NCBI GenBank assembly: GCA_958296165.1
Contig: OY282447.1
Span: 1,550,001 to 1,614,000, forward strand
Source of the DNA: an uncultured Pseudomonadales bacterium
GTDB taxonomy: Bacteria; Pseudomonadota; Gammaproteobacteria; Pseudomonadales; Azotimanducaceae
DNA length: 64,000 nucleotides
Direction of reading: 5' to 3'
In this document: piece after piece, positions 44,915 through 54,226 of the stretch
Layout of the letters: every line of letters begins with the position of its first letter
Position numbering within the stretch: the first letter of the stretch is position 1
The notes under the pieces: model-generated
What the model was told of the DNA's origin: nothing
The model's input: the letters and a program-made list of their open reading frames with translations, nothing else
Databases searched by the model: none
Translations under genes and position numbers: made by a program

Positions 44915-46149
44915 CTCCCGCGCGGGTTCCTTCGCGACCGCTCCGCCTTCGGACGGCGCCGCCTCCCGGCGCGGCCCGGCGTTGACCCCGGCCAGGTGCG
45001 CCCGCTCGACGATCCGAGCGCGCCGGCCGGCGTGCTCGGCGTGATCCGCCACGACCTCCGCGCCCGGTGGACGCGCACCCGACCGCCGCAGACCACCACG
45101 CGCACCCGCTCGCCGATCAGACGCCACGGCACCGAACAGGCGTTCGTGTCCACCGTCGCCGCGCAGTCCGCCTGCACCCTGCGGATCAGATCCCGCAGCT
45201 GCCCGAACGGCGGCCGTCCGGCGCACGGGCGCAGACGCTCCGCCTCGCGCCCGAAGCGCTGCAGCGGCGTCTCGCCGGTGGTGCCGTGGCGGCGCTGGTC
45301 CGCGATCTCGCGCTGCCGCCACGCCAGGCGCCCCCGCAGCGCCTCCAGGCTCTCGAACTCGCGCCCCGCGATCGCGTTGCCCTTGACGTGGCGCACGCCC
45401 CGTTCGTCCTTCCCCTTCGTGCGCGCCCGGTACGGCGCGCAGGCCCTCGGTCGGAAGCCCCAGTGCGCCGCGAACGCCAGGAACCGGTCGTTGAACTCCA
45501 CCTCGCGCGTCGCCGCGTCGTGCTTCTCCGCCAGCGCCCTCGCGTTGTCCACCAGCACCTCGTCGGGAACGCCGCCGAAGTGCCGGAACGCCCCCTCCAG
45601 CCCCGCGAACCACGACGACTGGCGCTGGTTCCCGAACGCCTCCGCGCAGCCCCGCCGCGAGTAGCCCGGCGTCGCCACGAACAGCTGCGTCCGCACCCGC
45701 TCGCCGCCGACCGGCACCCGCGCCTCGCCGAAGTCGATCTGCAGCTGACGACCCGGCGGCGTCTCGAACCGCAGCGTCGCCATCGCCTCCGCCCGCAGCT
45801 GCCGCCGATGCGGTGCCACCGCCCGCTCCACCGTGCGCAGGCTCGCCTCCACGCCCAGCTCGCTCGACAGCTCCTGGCGCACCACCTCCGCGTTGCCCCG
45901 ATGCCGGAAGAAGCGCTCCCGCAGCCACGCGTCCAGCCCGTCCAGCTTGCCGCCGCGCCGCGAACCGCCGTACGGCGCCCAGCCGTCCGACTCCAAGTGC
46001 CGCCTCACCGTGTTCCGACCGCAGCCGAACTCCCTCGCGATCCGCCGCGTTCCCCAACCCAGCTCGTGCAGCCGCAGCATCGCCTCCACCTCCTCCGGCC
46101 CGGCATTCTCCGCTCCCGCGATCCCTTCAACCGCGCGCCAGCGTCGCAC
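44915..46149 (-). pseudogene. IS21 transposase IstA, frameshifted and 3'-truncated
   Basis: From ATG 46149: an HTH region (LHELGWGTRRIAREFGCGRN), RLQIDFGEARVPVG-type core (here GRQLQIDFGEARVPVGGERV), VPDEVLVDNARALAEKHD and RTKGKDERGVRHVKGN. Near 45068 a frameshift occurs, after which the correct sequence (GAEVVADHAEHAGRRARI) continues in another frame. The gene is cut at the IS256 terminus, at 44914. The adjacent istB is absent; a fragment lies at 37880-38217. Confidence 0.78.
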
Positions 46150-46215
46150 TTCCTCATCCGGTCAGTCCCCTTTTCCTGATTGTTTGTCAGGGTCGGTTTT
46201 CGTGTCGCATGGGGG

Positions 46216-46498
46216 TCAGTTTTGCATGTCGCCTAACAGCTCGCGCGGGCGCCAGCTGCGCCCGCACTCCCGGCACGACCGCCGCGCCATCTCCACCGGC
46301 ACGCTGCCCAGCACCGTGTCCACCGACGCCTTCCCGCGCCGGTCCAGCAGCGCCGCAGACTCCGCGCCGGTCCCCGAACACGCCAGCTCCGCCGCCGCGA
46401 ACTTCGCCATTGCCGCGTCCACTTCCCGGCGCGCCTCCTCCCGTTCCTCTTCGCGCCTGCGTTTCCCGTCCGACTCGTCGACAGTCCTCGTCGCCATG
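46216..46498 (-). pseudogene. ISKra4-like transposase, N-terminal fragment
   Basis: The minus strand reads MATRTVDESDGKRRREEE, a charged helix, then LLDRRGKASVDTVLGSVPVE and CRECGRSWRPRE, the zinc-binding start of an ISKra4-type transposase. It stops abruptly at the IS21 end. Other pieces of the same family are at 26025, 26965 and 42944. Confidence 0.6.
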
Positions 46499-46639
46499 GC
46501 GGGCCTCCTTGCCCTTGGCTGCTCTGGAAACGCCAAGAGCACGAGGCCCGCCCTGGCTCTCCAAGCCGCTTCGCCATCCGCGCCCATCGTCGACCGATCG
46601 GCGATCACCTCGGGTGAGCGATCGCTGACCTACGACTGT

Positions 46640-46840
46640 CGCACACCCAACCCGTTCGCCCACATGGCGAGGGCTGCCGTCTTTGTGCTAGCCTCAAGCT
46701 ACGAAGGGCTGCCGAACGTGCTCATCCAGGCGATGGCTTGCGGCACCCCTGTAGTAAGCGGATTGTCCTAGCGGCCCTCGTGAGATCCTCGACGGCGGCA
46801 AGTGGGGACGGTTGGTGCCCGTGGCCAATTGGCGCACTCG
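46640..46840 (+). pseudogene. GT4 glycosyltransferase fragment
   Basis: NPFAHMARAAVFVLASSYEG and LPNVLIQAMACGTPVVS match the donor-binding region of the GT4 gene at 31437-32552. After a frameshift, GPREILDGGKWGRLVP continues. It then degrades. Orientation is opposite to the intact GT4. Confidence 0.75.
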
Positions 46841-46914
46841 CTGCGACAACGGGCGCATTCGGCCATTGGAGCGAGGCAGGATGAGCGAAGCGGGCACAGG
46901 CGACGTTCGCAGAG

Positions 46915-47175
46915 TTGGAGTCGATCCGCGCCAATGCGGAGCATCCGTTCCTTTACGTCAAGCGTATGTTCGGGTACGGCAGGGTACCGGGGGCTCTGCT
47001 GGACACCCACGACGCGCTCACGGATTGGTACAAGCACATGAGATCCAAGGCCCAGATCGTCGCGATGCTAGAGGCCACCAGCGCGGTAGACGTTGAAGCT
47101 GCATACGAAGAAAACGGCGTCGGAGCGCACTGCCGGCGACCGCTCGCGAAAGTTCGCGTGGAGCGCGTGGAGTAA
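46915..47175 (+). pseudogene. Methyltransferase C-terminal remnant
   Basis: ALLDTHDALTDWYKHMRSKA and CRRPLAKVRVERVE match the last 70 residues of the intact methyltransferase at 36034-37047. The upstream 20 residues are unrelated sequence joined by recombination. A short product could be made from ATG 46915, but it lacks the SAM domain. Confidence 0.78.
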
Positions 47176-47186
47176 GCAGGGCAGCA

Positions 47187-49715
47187 ATGCTAGCCACCAT
47201 ACCTATCCTCTTTGTCGCATTGCTCTTTGTCACCGCGGCCGGCCGCTGCGGTCTCCGTCAAGGATTCGTTTACGCCTCCGCGATCTACACGCTATGCGTT
47301 GTCTGCGCTACCGAGTTCCTGTCGATCTTTGCTTGGCTGAAGTTCGAGACGGTACTGGCGTTCTGGTCGTCCATGACGACGCTCGCCGCAGTCTGGCTGT
47401 GGCGCAGCGGCACCTACCGGGGGTTCCGTCAGAAGCTGCGTAGCGCCGCAAGCTACGGACTATCCGCGAAGCTCCTGCTCGCAGCTGCCGCCTTCGTGCT
47501 TTCCATTGTTCTCGTCATAGCACTGGTTTCGCCGCCCAACAACTGGGAGTCCATGGCGTATCGCTTGATGCGAGTCGCAATGTGGATCGACCAACAGAGC
47601 GTTGCGCACTACCCCACAGCCAACATCGTTCAGATCTATTACTCTCCCCTTGTTTCTTGGCAGGCGTTGCATCTCCAGCTTCTCGCAAGCGACGATCGTT
47701 TTGCGAACATGCCGGAGTGGATTGCCTTGGCAGGTTGCGCCGTTGTCGCAAGTCTGATCGCCAAGGAATTGAGGGCGCGTTTTTCTGTTCAAGTGGTCGC
47801 GGCCGTGGTGGCAGTGACTCTGCCGATGGGCATATTGCAGGGCTCCAGCACTGCGGCGAACCTCTCGGGCGCATACTGGCTGTTGTCCTTCTTCCTTCTG
47901 TTCATTCAGCATTTGCGCCAGCCGACGCTCCTGAGGCTAGCCTGCTGCGGCTTGGCCTTGGGCTTCGCCCTCTTATCCAAACCCACAACCTATGTGATCG
48001 CCCCTCCGTTGGGATTGATGCTTGTTCTCTACGGGTTCTTCCACGTCAAACCCAGATTTCGCTCAGTGCTGTCGATGGCAGGCGTTGGCGTTGTCGCGCT
48101 GACGTTGAACCTTGGCCACTATGGCCGCAATTGGGTGCTGTTTGACCATCCAATTAGTCCGATCGAAGCTGAAAACCACCTCAACGAACAGTTCAACCTC
48201 TCCATCCTAGCCTCTAACATGGTGCGGAGTGCCGCTTTGCATTGGGGACTGCCCAGCGGCGACGTGCTGCCGGCGACGGCAGTGACGGCGGCGATCCTCA
48301 ATGCTGCGGTGCTCGACGCCGTCGAGGCGGTTTTCGGTAGTGCGGGTGGGGAGAGAGAGATCTACATTACCGCTCGCTTCAACGAAGTAGATACGCCGAA
48401 CTTCCTTCATTTCTGGTTGCTGGCGATTTCGGTGGTCGGCTTGTTGTGGCGGCGAAGACACGTTCTTGAACATGGCCCGCTCACGATCTACCTCGTGTCC
48501 GCGACAGCCCTCTCCGCAGTGTTTTTCTGCGCGGTGATACGGTGGTCGCAATACGACAGCAGCTATCACGTCCCATTGTTCATGCTCGGTGCGCCACTGG
48601 TGGCGATGTTCTTTTCGCCGACGTCAAGGGCCGTCGGCGCCGCGCCCACGCGAGGGCGCGAGTGGCCCCTTTGGGCCGTGTCGACGACCTTGCTCTTGGC
48701 CAGCACTCCTTGGCTTCTCTTCAAGGAGTCCGCGCCCCTGTCGCGATCTAACTTTTCCTTTTCGTCGATTGCTGCCGAGCCGATCTTCTCCGCGCAGAGA
48801 GAAAGAGCCTACTTCAATCACATCGGCGGTCGAGGCTGGCCAACACATGCGGATTTCGTTCAGCTTCTCGACTTTGTCACGTCCTTGGAACCGGCCGTGG
48901 TCGGGCTCTATGAACGAGAAGAGCCCGGCCAGTACACCGCCTGGTTTCAAGCCTATGCAATCTACATGATGCTGCAGGAGAGGCTCGACGATGTTTCAGT
49001 CGAGTATTTTGGTGTAGCCAATAGAACCGCCAGCTTGCAGCGCAACAACAGGGTGCCGTCGGTCATACTCTTGAGGTCGTATTTGCAGGACGGCCGCGAC
49101 CTAGACGCGCTCGGCGGTGTGATTGCCGAGCGCGTGGCGTTCCATCCGGCGCACATGGAAGTGTGGCGCCCCGTGCGACTCTTCGGCGGAACGCTGAGAA
49201 CCTTCGACATGGCGCAATTGGAGCCAGAACATCGGCGTCTCGCCTGCGACGAGATCCATCGCCAAGCGGGCCCCAGCAAGGCTTTCTTCCTTGTCGATCA
49301 GTTGGTCTATCTGTCCGGGACCTCCGCTGCCGCAGCGTCGGCAGCTTGCGGGCAGAGAGAACGGCAGGCTCTCGCAGAGTCTTCCATCTCGGCCGGTGGC
49401 GCACTGTCTTCGGTTTCCCATGTGACGCCAACCGAGCGCATCGTTCTACACGCGGCGCTTCGCAGCGAAGATCGCCCCTCGGAAGGCGCAGAGACCGCCG
49501 CGGGCGCTGCTCGCTTCGAGTTTCGAGCACAGGACTTTAGGGGTTCTTTCGGAGCGTTCGCGTTCGACGTTCCGCCACAAGCGGCGAGTGTGTCGGTCTT
49601 CGAATTAGACGGCGACGGGCGCGTGACGTGGGAAATGGAACTGAACGTTCCCGCTGGCAGTGGCGCGAACATCACGCCGCCTTCAGAGCCGCCCGGCGCA
49701 CTCGTGCCAAAGTGA
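47187..49715 (+). CDS. Large GT-C-like membrane protein (putative glycosyltransferase)
   Basis: 842 residues. Eleven or so membrane helices fill the first 480 residues, and a soluble C-terminal region of about 340 follows. The first periplasmic loop has SPPNNWESMAYRLMRVAMWI and QQSVAHYPTANIVQIYYSP, the signature of GT-C transferases in this family (with NWE where relatives have NWD). It is intact and begins 11 bp after the methyltransferase remnant. At 37058 a stub shows that the other version of the locus has lost it. The substrate is probably a polyprenyl-linked sugar for a surface glycan. Confidence 0.75.
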   Translation: MLATIPILFVALLFVTAAGRCGLRQGFVYASAIYTLCVVCATEFLSIFAWLKFETVLAFWSSMTTLAAVWLWRSGTYRGFRQKLRSAASYGLSAKLLLAAAAFVLSIVLVIALVSPPNNWESMAYRLMRVAMWIDQQSVAHYPTANIVQIYYSPLVSWQALHLQLLASDDRFANMPEWIALAGCAVVASLIAKELRARFSVQVVAAVVAVTLPMGILQGSSTAANLSGAYWLLSFFLLFIQHLRQPTLLRLACCGLALGFALLSKPTTYVIAPPLGLMLVLYGFFHVKPRFRSVLSMAGVGVVALTLNLGHYGRNWVLFDHPISPIEAENHLNEQFNLSILASNMVRSAALHWGLPSGDVLPATAVTAAILNAAVLDAVEAVFGSAGGEREIYITARFNEVDTPNFLHFWLLAISVVGLLWRRRHVLEHGPLTIYLVSATALSAVFFCAVIRWSQYDSSYHVPLFMLGAPLVAMFFSPTSRAVGAAPTRGREWPLWAVSTTLLLASTPWLLFKESAPLSRSNFSFSSIAAEPIFSAQRERAYFNHIGGRGWPTHADFVQLLDFVTSLEPAVVGLYEREEPGQYTAWFQAYAIYMMLQERLDDVSVEYFGVANRTASLQRNNRVPSVILLRSYLQDGRDLDALGGVIAERVAFHPAHMEVWRPVRLFGGTLRTFDMAQLEPEHRRLACDEIHRQAGPSKAFFLVDQLVYLSGTSAAAASAACGQRERQALAESSISAGGALSSVSHVTPTERIVLHAALRSEDRPSEGAETAAGAARFEFRAQDFRGSFGAFAFDVPPQAASVSVFELDGDGRVTWEMELNVPAGSGANITPPSEPPGALVPK

Positions 49716-49764
49716 ACTTGGCACTTGTCTCGGCGCGATTCCGCGAGGACCGAGTGGCGTGTTC

Positions 49765-50187
49765 TCAGCGTGGCTTGAGCACCAGTAGTTCCCACAATCC
49801 GTCCTTTAGCCGCAGTCGCTTGCATATGGTGAAGCGCCACGCAACTTCACGGTTGAAGTTCTCCGCGCTGTAGTCTGCATACTGTTCGTCCCTGTTCGCC
49901 AAGAGCCTCTGGAACATCTCGTCCTTGCGTTCGACGAACTCGATGATGATGGTGGATTGCAGGCTGCGCAGCCACTCCAAGAGCAGAGCCAAGGGTATGT
50001 TTGCAGAAACGCGCCGGTGATGAATCAAGGCCAGGCAAAGCACCATGTCTGGCCGCCGACGCGCATCAAACGCCGGGCGCTCGCGGCCTCCCCAGCCTTG
50101 GCCTGGAGACGGGTTGGCCGACGTCCATTACAAGCGGCACGATGTTCTGCGGTTCGTCGGCAGAACGGAGCTTCCGATAGAGCAGTA
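49765..50187 (-). pseudogene. NoeA-like methyltransferase, 5'-truncated copy
   Basis: Encodes CLALIHHRRVSANIPLALLL, LRSLQSTIIIEFVERKDEMF and YSAENFNREVAWRFTI, close to the copy at 37192-37849. An earlier part with FCRRTAEHRA matches in a different frame. The SAM-binding N-terminus has been replaced near 50187 by the sulfatase-like pseudogene. Confidence 0.7.
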
Positions 50188-51054
50188 GCCGTCCGCAAAG
50201 AGCGTCGTGATTTCATAGCCGTTGTTGCGAAATAGGCGATACAGTGGCGCATCGTGTATTCCGGCAAGAGCCGAACGTTCGGAATCGCCACTGCGTACCG
50301 GTGGAGGATGTGCTCGTCTAGCGTCAACAGCGAGTTGAACGCCCACACCGTGAACACGTTGCTCGTGAAGAGGTTAGAGAACACTCGGGAAACGATCGGA
50401 CATCCAGGTCGTGAAACGGTAAAGGCGTACTTTCCACGTCGAATCTCTCCAGCAAGGCCGCCGGTGTCATGCCGTCGAAGCCTACGAGATACACGTTCGG
50501 CGTTTGCTGGAACGTGATCTCCCGAATCTCCCGCTGGTCGATCGGTGGAACGGCCCAGTAGTAGGGCGGAGACAGGGCGACGCCCGCCAACGCCGCTAGA
50601 ACCACGCCCGCCCAGGGATGGTCGTCAACCGGCATATAGGCCAACGAACAGCGCAATGTAGGCGGCGCACAAAAGCACAATCAGGATCGCGATGCCGCCA
50701 TCGCGGTAGATGTCCGTATGAATGACGTGCATGGTGAGCAGCCCCGCAAGCACTGTGCCCGCCATAAACGGCATTGGCGATGATCCTTGATCGAATGAGC
50801 CACGCGCCCGCGGCCAGCAAGATGGCATTCACGGCCAATGCCAGGGCGGAAATCCTCACTAGGTCGACAGCGGCGAACGAATTCGTAGCTGCGCCATAGG
50901 TGGTGGCGAAGGCGAGCGCGACGACAACCAACGAGAGCGCGACCTTAGCAGCGCTTGAGAAGATGCGCCTTCGCAGCGAATGAAGCGGCGCGGCCCATCC
51001 GATCAAGGCGCCGCTTGGATTGCGCGGAAGCTGAGAGTAAGGTTCGCAGCTCAA
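50188..51054 (-). pseudogene. Sulfatase-like membrane protein, multiple frameshifts
   Basis: Fragments in three frames line up as one gene. The N-terminal hydrophobic part is SSAAKVALSLVVVALAFATT and IAILIVLLCAAYIALFVGLY. Next come QTPNVYLVGFDGMTPAALLE, FSNLFTSNVFTVWAFNSLLT and RLFRNNGYEITTLFADGY. The FDG and phosphodiesterase-like layout suggests a membrane-anchored alkaline-phosphatase-superfamily enzyme that modified glycans. At least four frame changes; dead. Its 5' end abuts the tRNA gene. Confidence 0.6.
51015..51043 (+). promoter_or_regulatory. Possible tRNA-Thr promoter
   Basis: TTGGAT (51015-51020), a 17-base spacer and TAAGGT (51038-51043) could initiate near 51050, just before the tRNA. 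The match to consensus is moderate, and the DNA also belongs to the decayed sulfatase-like gene. Confidence 0.35.
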
Positions 51055-51055
51055 T

Positions 51056-51132
<77 letters not shown>

Positions 51133-51228
51133 TCTCACCAACGCCGCCAACCTCATGCCGTTACCCGATGGGCTGTGGTGCCACACAATCGTCGAGCAGG
51201 CGCGGCAGGTAGCGCCGGGCCTTGTCCA

Positions 51229-51777
51229 TCAGCTCTTCTTCTTGGTGGTCCGCGCCGGCTGGCAGGCGATGCGGTGCTTCAACCAGCGCCACAGCCGGAG
51301 TACGCCTGGGTCATTGCTGGATACGCTTTGTTCTCCCGCCAAGTTGAGCGCGTGGTTGACCCACGCGGCAAGTTCTATGGGATTTGCCATATCCAATGAT
51401 CGGCGGCGGCGGTAGTTCTGGCGAGCGGCACCGCGGTGGGCGTGGCCGTGTTTCTTCATTTGGCCCAAGATCCGCCTCGATGCCCGGTTGTCGCGCATCA
51501 GGGCGTCGAGTTCATCGCGCAAGCCGTGTAGCAGATCGCGCCACTGCGCGGAGCGTCTAGCCTTCTCGGTAAGAGTACCGATGGCGTGCGCCGCCCGATC
51601 TCGTTCGCGCATGCCGCCATGCAGCGCCCGGTCGAAAACCTCTCGCCAAACCGCGAGATCGCGCACATGGTTGTTGCGGCACGGGCATAACGCTCGCAGC
51701 GTTTCGCAGCGCGTTCTGTGGTCGCCTTCTTCGAGGGCGGCGAGCAGGTTGTCGATGTCTAGGGCGTTAGCGGTCAT
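51229..51777 (-). CDS. Helical-repeat hypothetical protein
   Basis: 182 residues from ATG 51777. It is almost all alpha-helical, with HEAT-like alternations (IDNLLAALEEGDHRTRCETL, CRNNHVRDLAVWREVFDRAL, RDRAAHAIGTLTEKARRSAQ), a basic linker with HRGAARQNYRRRRSLDM, and a terminal helical segment. It has no enzyme motif. It lies downstream of the Hsp20 gene on the same strand, separated by a hairpin. It may bind protein or nucleic acid; that is a guess from shape only. Confidence 0.65.
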   Translation of the reverse strand: MTANALDIDNLLAALEEGDHRTRCETLRALCPCRNNHVRDLAVWREVFDRALHGGMRERDRAAHAIGTLTEKARRSAQWRDLLHGLRDELDALMRDNRASRRILGQMKKHGHAHRGAARQNYRRRRSLDMANPIELAAWVNHALNLAGEQSVSSNDPGVLRLWRWLKHRIACQPARTTKKKS

Positions 51778-51806
51778 CTGGTGGAGCTTACTCCCTGCAA
51801 GCTCCC

Positions 51807-51853
51807 GCCGCATCCGGCTTGATCTTTAGAAGATCTGGACACCGGATGCTGCG
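51807..51853. terminator. Double hairpin between hsp20 and the HEAT-like gene
   Basis: The outer arms CCGCATCCGG and CCGGATG(CT)GCGG enclose an inner GATCTT-TAG-AAGATC hairpin. It lies 12 bases after the Hsp20 stop. No T-run follows on the minus strand, so it may attenuate or protect the mRNA end rather than act as a classical terminator. Confidence 0.45.
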
Positions 51854-51864
51854 GGCAACGGCGG

Positions 51865-52299
51865 TCAGGCTGCTTCCACCGCAATGGCGCGACGGTTCTC
51901 GGCGCTCTTGCCAACCGTAATGCTGACGATGCCATGCTTCGCCGTAGCGCGGATGGCATCCGCGTCGGCGTCCTCCGGCAGACGGAAGCTGCGCCGGAAC
52001 TTGCCGCGTTGCCGTTCGCGCAGACGCATCCGGTTGCCGTCCTCCTCGTCAGCGAAGCGTCGTTCGCCCGAGATGTTCAGCACGCCTTTGTGCAGTTCCA
52101 CTCGCACATCCTCCGGATCCACCGCCGGCAGCTCCACGTCCAAGCGGTAGCCGTGCTCGGTCTCGTGGATGTCCACGGGCGGCTTCCAGTTCACTGCGTC
52201 GTCGCCCTGACGCAACGCGTCGAGCTCGGATTGGAAGTTTCGATCCAGCCCTTGGCCAAACTCCCAGAACGGGCGCCAACGCACGATGTTCATGTTCAT
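51865..52299 (-). CDS. Small heat-shock protein (Hsp20/alpha-crystallin family)
   Basis: 144 residues from ATG 52299. The alpha-crystallin domain spans about 38-140: VDIHETEHGYRLDVELPAVD, ISGERRFADEEDGN, then FRRSFRLPEDADADAIRATA and the C-terminal GIVSITVGKSAENRRAIAVE. It is a holdase that keeps unfolded proteins soluble under stress. The variable N-terminus (NIVRWRPFWEFGQGLDR) is typical. A sigma32-like promoter lies 44 bases upstream. Single gene followed by a hairpin. Confidence 0.93.
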   Translation of the reverse strand: MNMNIVRWRPFWEFGQGLDRNFQSELDALRQGDDAVNWKPPVDIHETEHGYRLDVELPAVDPEDVRVELHKGVLNISGERRFADEEDGNRMRLRERQRGKFRRSFRLPEDADADAIRATAKHGIVSITVGKSAENRRAIAVEAA

Positions 52300-52342
52300 T
52301 CCTTGTCTCCTTTTTGCAGGGTTAACGGTAGCGTTAGCCGTG

Positions 52343-52370
52343 AAATAGGGCCTGCGATGTGGAATCCAAG
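52343..52370 (-). promoter_or_regulatory. Sigma32-like promoter of hsp20
   Basis: On the minus strand CTTGGAT (52364-52370) and CCCTATTT (52343-52350) are separated by 13 bases, resembling the heat-shock consensus CTTGAAA-N13-15-CCCATNT. The position suits the Hsp20 start at 52299. Confidence 0.45.
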
Positions 52371-52416
52371 GTCTTGAATTTCGCTGAAATCTCCCCACGC
52401 TCCCACACGAACGCGC

Positions 52417-54120
52417 TCAAAAGCCCGCCGCTGCGCCGGCGTTGCGGGGGTCCGCCACGCCGATGAGTTCTTCGCCCACGCGCATCACGGAGTTGGCATC
52501 GCCGAGGCGGAAGGGAATCTGCATCAGATCGACATGGCCTCTTTCCTCCAACGCCTGCTGCGCCACCGCAGACATCGCGCCCTCCTCGAAGACGATGCGG
52601 TTCGGCTGCCACTGGTGGTGAACGCGAGGCGCGGCCACGGCGGCATCCAACCCCATGCCGTGATCGATGAAGTTCACCAGCACTTGCAGCACCGTGGTGA
52701 TGATGGTGCTGCCGCCGGGCGAACCAGTCACCAGCACCGGCTCTCCGCCTCTGAGCAGGATCGTTGGCGTCATGGAGCTCAGCATGCGCTTGCCAGGAGC
52801 AATGGCGTTTGCCTCGCCGCCCAGCAGCCCGAAGGCGTTGGCGGTGTTTTCCTTGGCGGAGAAATCGTCCATCTCGTTGTTGAGCAGGAAGCCGCCGCCG
52901 GCCACCACGATCTTCGAGCCGTAGCCCAAGTTCAGCGTGGTGGTGTAGGCAACGGCATTGCCGGCGGCGTCCAGCGCCGATACATGTGTCGTTTCCGGGC
53001 TCTCCGCCGGCCACGGCGCGCCAGCGCCGATGTGGGCCGATGCGTTGGCCGCGGCCGGGTCGAAGTCCGCGAAGCGCTGCCGTGCATAGCGCTTGTCCAC
53101 CAGCATGGCCGCCGGCACTTGATAGAAGTCCGGGTCGCCCAAGTGCTGGGCTCGGTCGGCATATGCGCGGCGTTCCGCCTCGATCATCAAGTGCAGCGTG
53201 GCCGGCGCGCCGGCACCCAACGCGCCGACGTCGTAGGGCTCCAGCATATTCAGCATCTGCACCAGCAGGATGCCGCCCGACGAAGGGGGCGGCATGGAGA
53301 CGATCTCGTAGCCACGATAGGCGCCGCGCACGGGAGTGCGCCAAACCGAACTGTACGCACTGAGATCCTCAGCGCTGACAAGACCGCCGCCGCGCCCCAT
53401 CTCGGCAACGATCAGCCGCGCCGTGATGCCGGCGTAGAACCCGGCTCGGCCGTTCGCGGCGATGCGATCGAGGGTGGCCGCCAAGTCCGGCTGCCGAAAC
53501 AAGTCGCCAGCCTCGAAGGCCGTGCCGCCGGCCTTCGAGAATGCCCGCACGCTGGCCGGGTAGGGCGCGAATGCCTCGCGCTGGCGCTTGAACTGGGCGG
53601 CGAGATCCGCCGGCAACGGGAAGCCTTCCTTGGCAAGCCGCAGCGCCGGCGCAATGACTTCCTGCCTGGTCAGGGTGCCGTGGCGGGCAAGCACCTCTAG
53701 CAAGCCGTCGACGGTGCCGGGCACGCCCACCGCCAAGTGCGACGCAGTGGAGAGACCAGGCACCACCGCGCCGTTCTCGTCCAGATACATGTCGCGCTGC
53801 GCCTTGCCAGGCGCCTTCTCGCGGTGGTCGTTGGCCACAACGCGGCCATCGGCAAGACGAATCACCATGAAGCCGCCACCGCCGAGATTGCCGGCCGAAG
53901 GGTAGGTGACCGCCAAGGCAAACCCAACCGCCACTGCTGCGTCCACCGCGTTGCCGCCGGCCTCGATCACTTCCGCTCCTACCTCGGAGGCAAGCGGCGA
54001 GCGTGACGCCACCATCCCGTGGTCGCCACGCACGAGTTGCGCGTCTGCTGCCCTGGCAACACCGGCTGCGGTCGCCGCCAACGCGATGATCCACCCGATC
54101 ACTTTGACTGTGCTATACAT
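52417..54120 (-). CDS. ggt: Gamma-glutamyltransferase
   Basis: 567 residues from ATG 54120. A Sec signal peptide (VKVIGWIIALAATAAGVARA) directs it to the periplasm. The proenzyme cleaves itself at the nucleophile Thr377 in ESPETTHVSALD to give the two subunits. The substrate-binding loop region includes PLASEVGAEVIEAGGNAVDA and later MTPTILLRGGEPVLVTGSPGGS. It hydrolyses or transfers the gamma-glutamyl group of glutathione and related amides. All hallmark residues are visible and the length is normal. It is divergent from the YcaQ-like gene. Confidence 0.93.
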   Translation of the reverse strand: MYSTVKVIGWIIALAATAAGVARAADAQLVRGDHGMVASRSPLASEVGAEVIEAGGNAVDAAVAVGFALAVTYPSAGNLGGGGFMVIRLADGRVVANDHREKAPGKAQRDMYLDENGAVVPGLSTASHLAVGVPGTVDGLLEVLARHGTLTRQEVIAPALRLAKEGFPLPADLAAQFKRQREAFAPYPASVRAFSKAGGTAFEAGDLFRQPDLAATLDRIAANGRAGFYAGITARLIVAEMGRGGGLVSAEDLSAYSSVWRTPVRGAYRGYEIVSMPPPSSGGILLVQMLNMLEPYDVGALGAGAPATLHLMIEAERRAYADRAQHLGDPDFYQVPAAMLVDKRYARQRFADFDPAAANASAHIGAGAPWPAESPETTHVSALDAAGNAVAYTTTLNLGYGSKIVVAGGGFLLNNEMDDFSAKENTANAFGLLGGEANAIAPGKRMLSSMTPTILLRGGEPVLVTGSPGGSTIITTVLQVLVNFIDHGMGLDAAVAAPRVHHQWQPNRIVFEEGAMSAVAQQALEERGHVDLMQIPFRLGDANSVMRVGEELIGVADPRNAGAAAGF

Positions 54121-54226
54121 GAAGGGCCCTAGGTCGTTCGTCTGCAATGCCAACGATACATGGAACAGGCCACCAGCGAGCGCCCCAAGTGCCGCGGGCT
54201 GCTGTGCTAGCGGCGGTTCCCGCTCC

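Noticed and set aside
43140-44922. Target duplication for the IS256 element
   Set aside because: The eight bases outside each end differ, so no duplication can be claimed.
24978-51055. A prophage or integrative element with integrase
   Set aside because: No integrase, capsid, portal or conjugation gene is visible; content is glycan genes and IS remnants.
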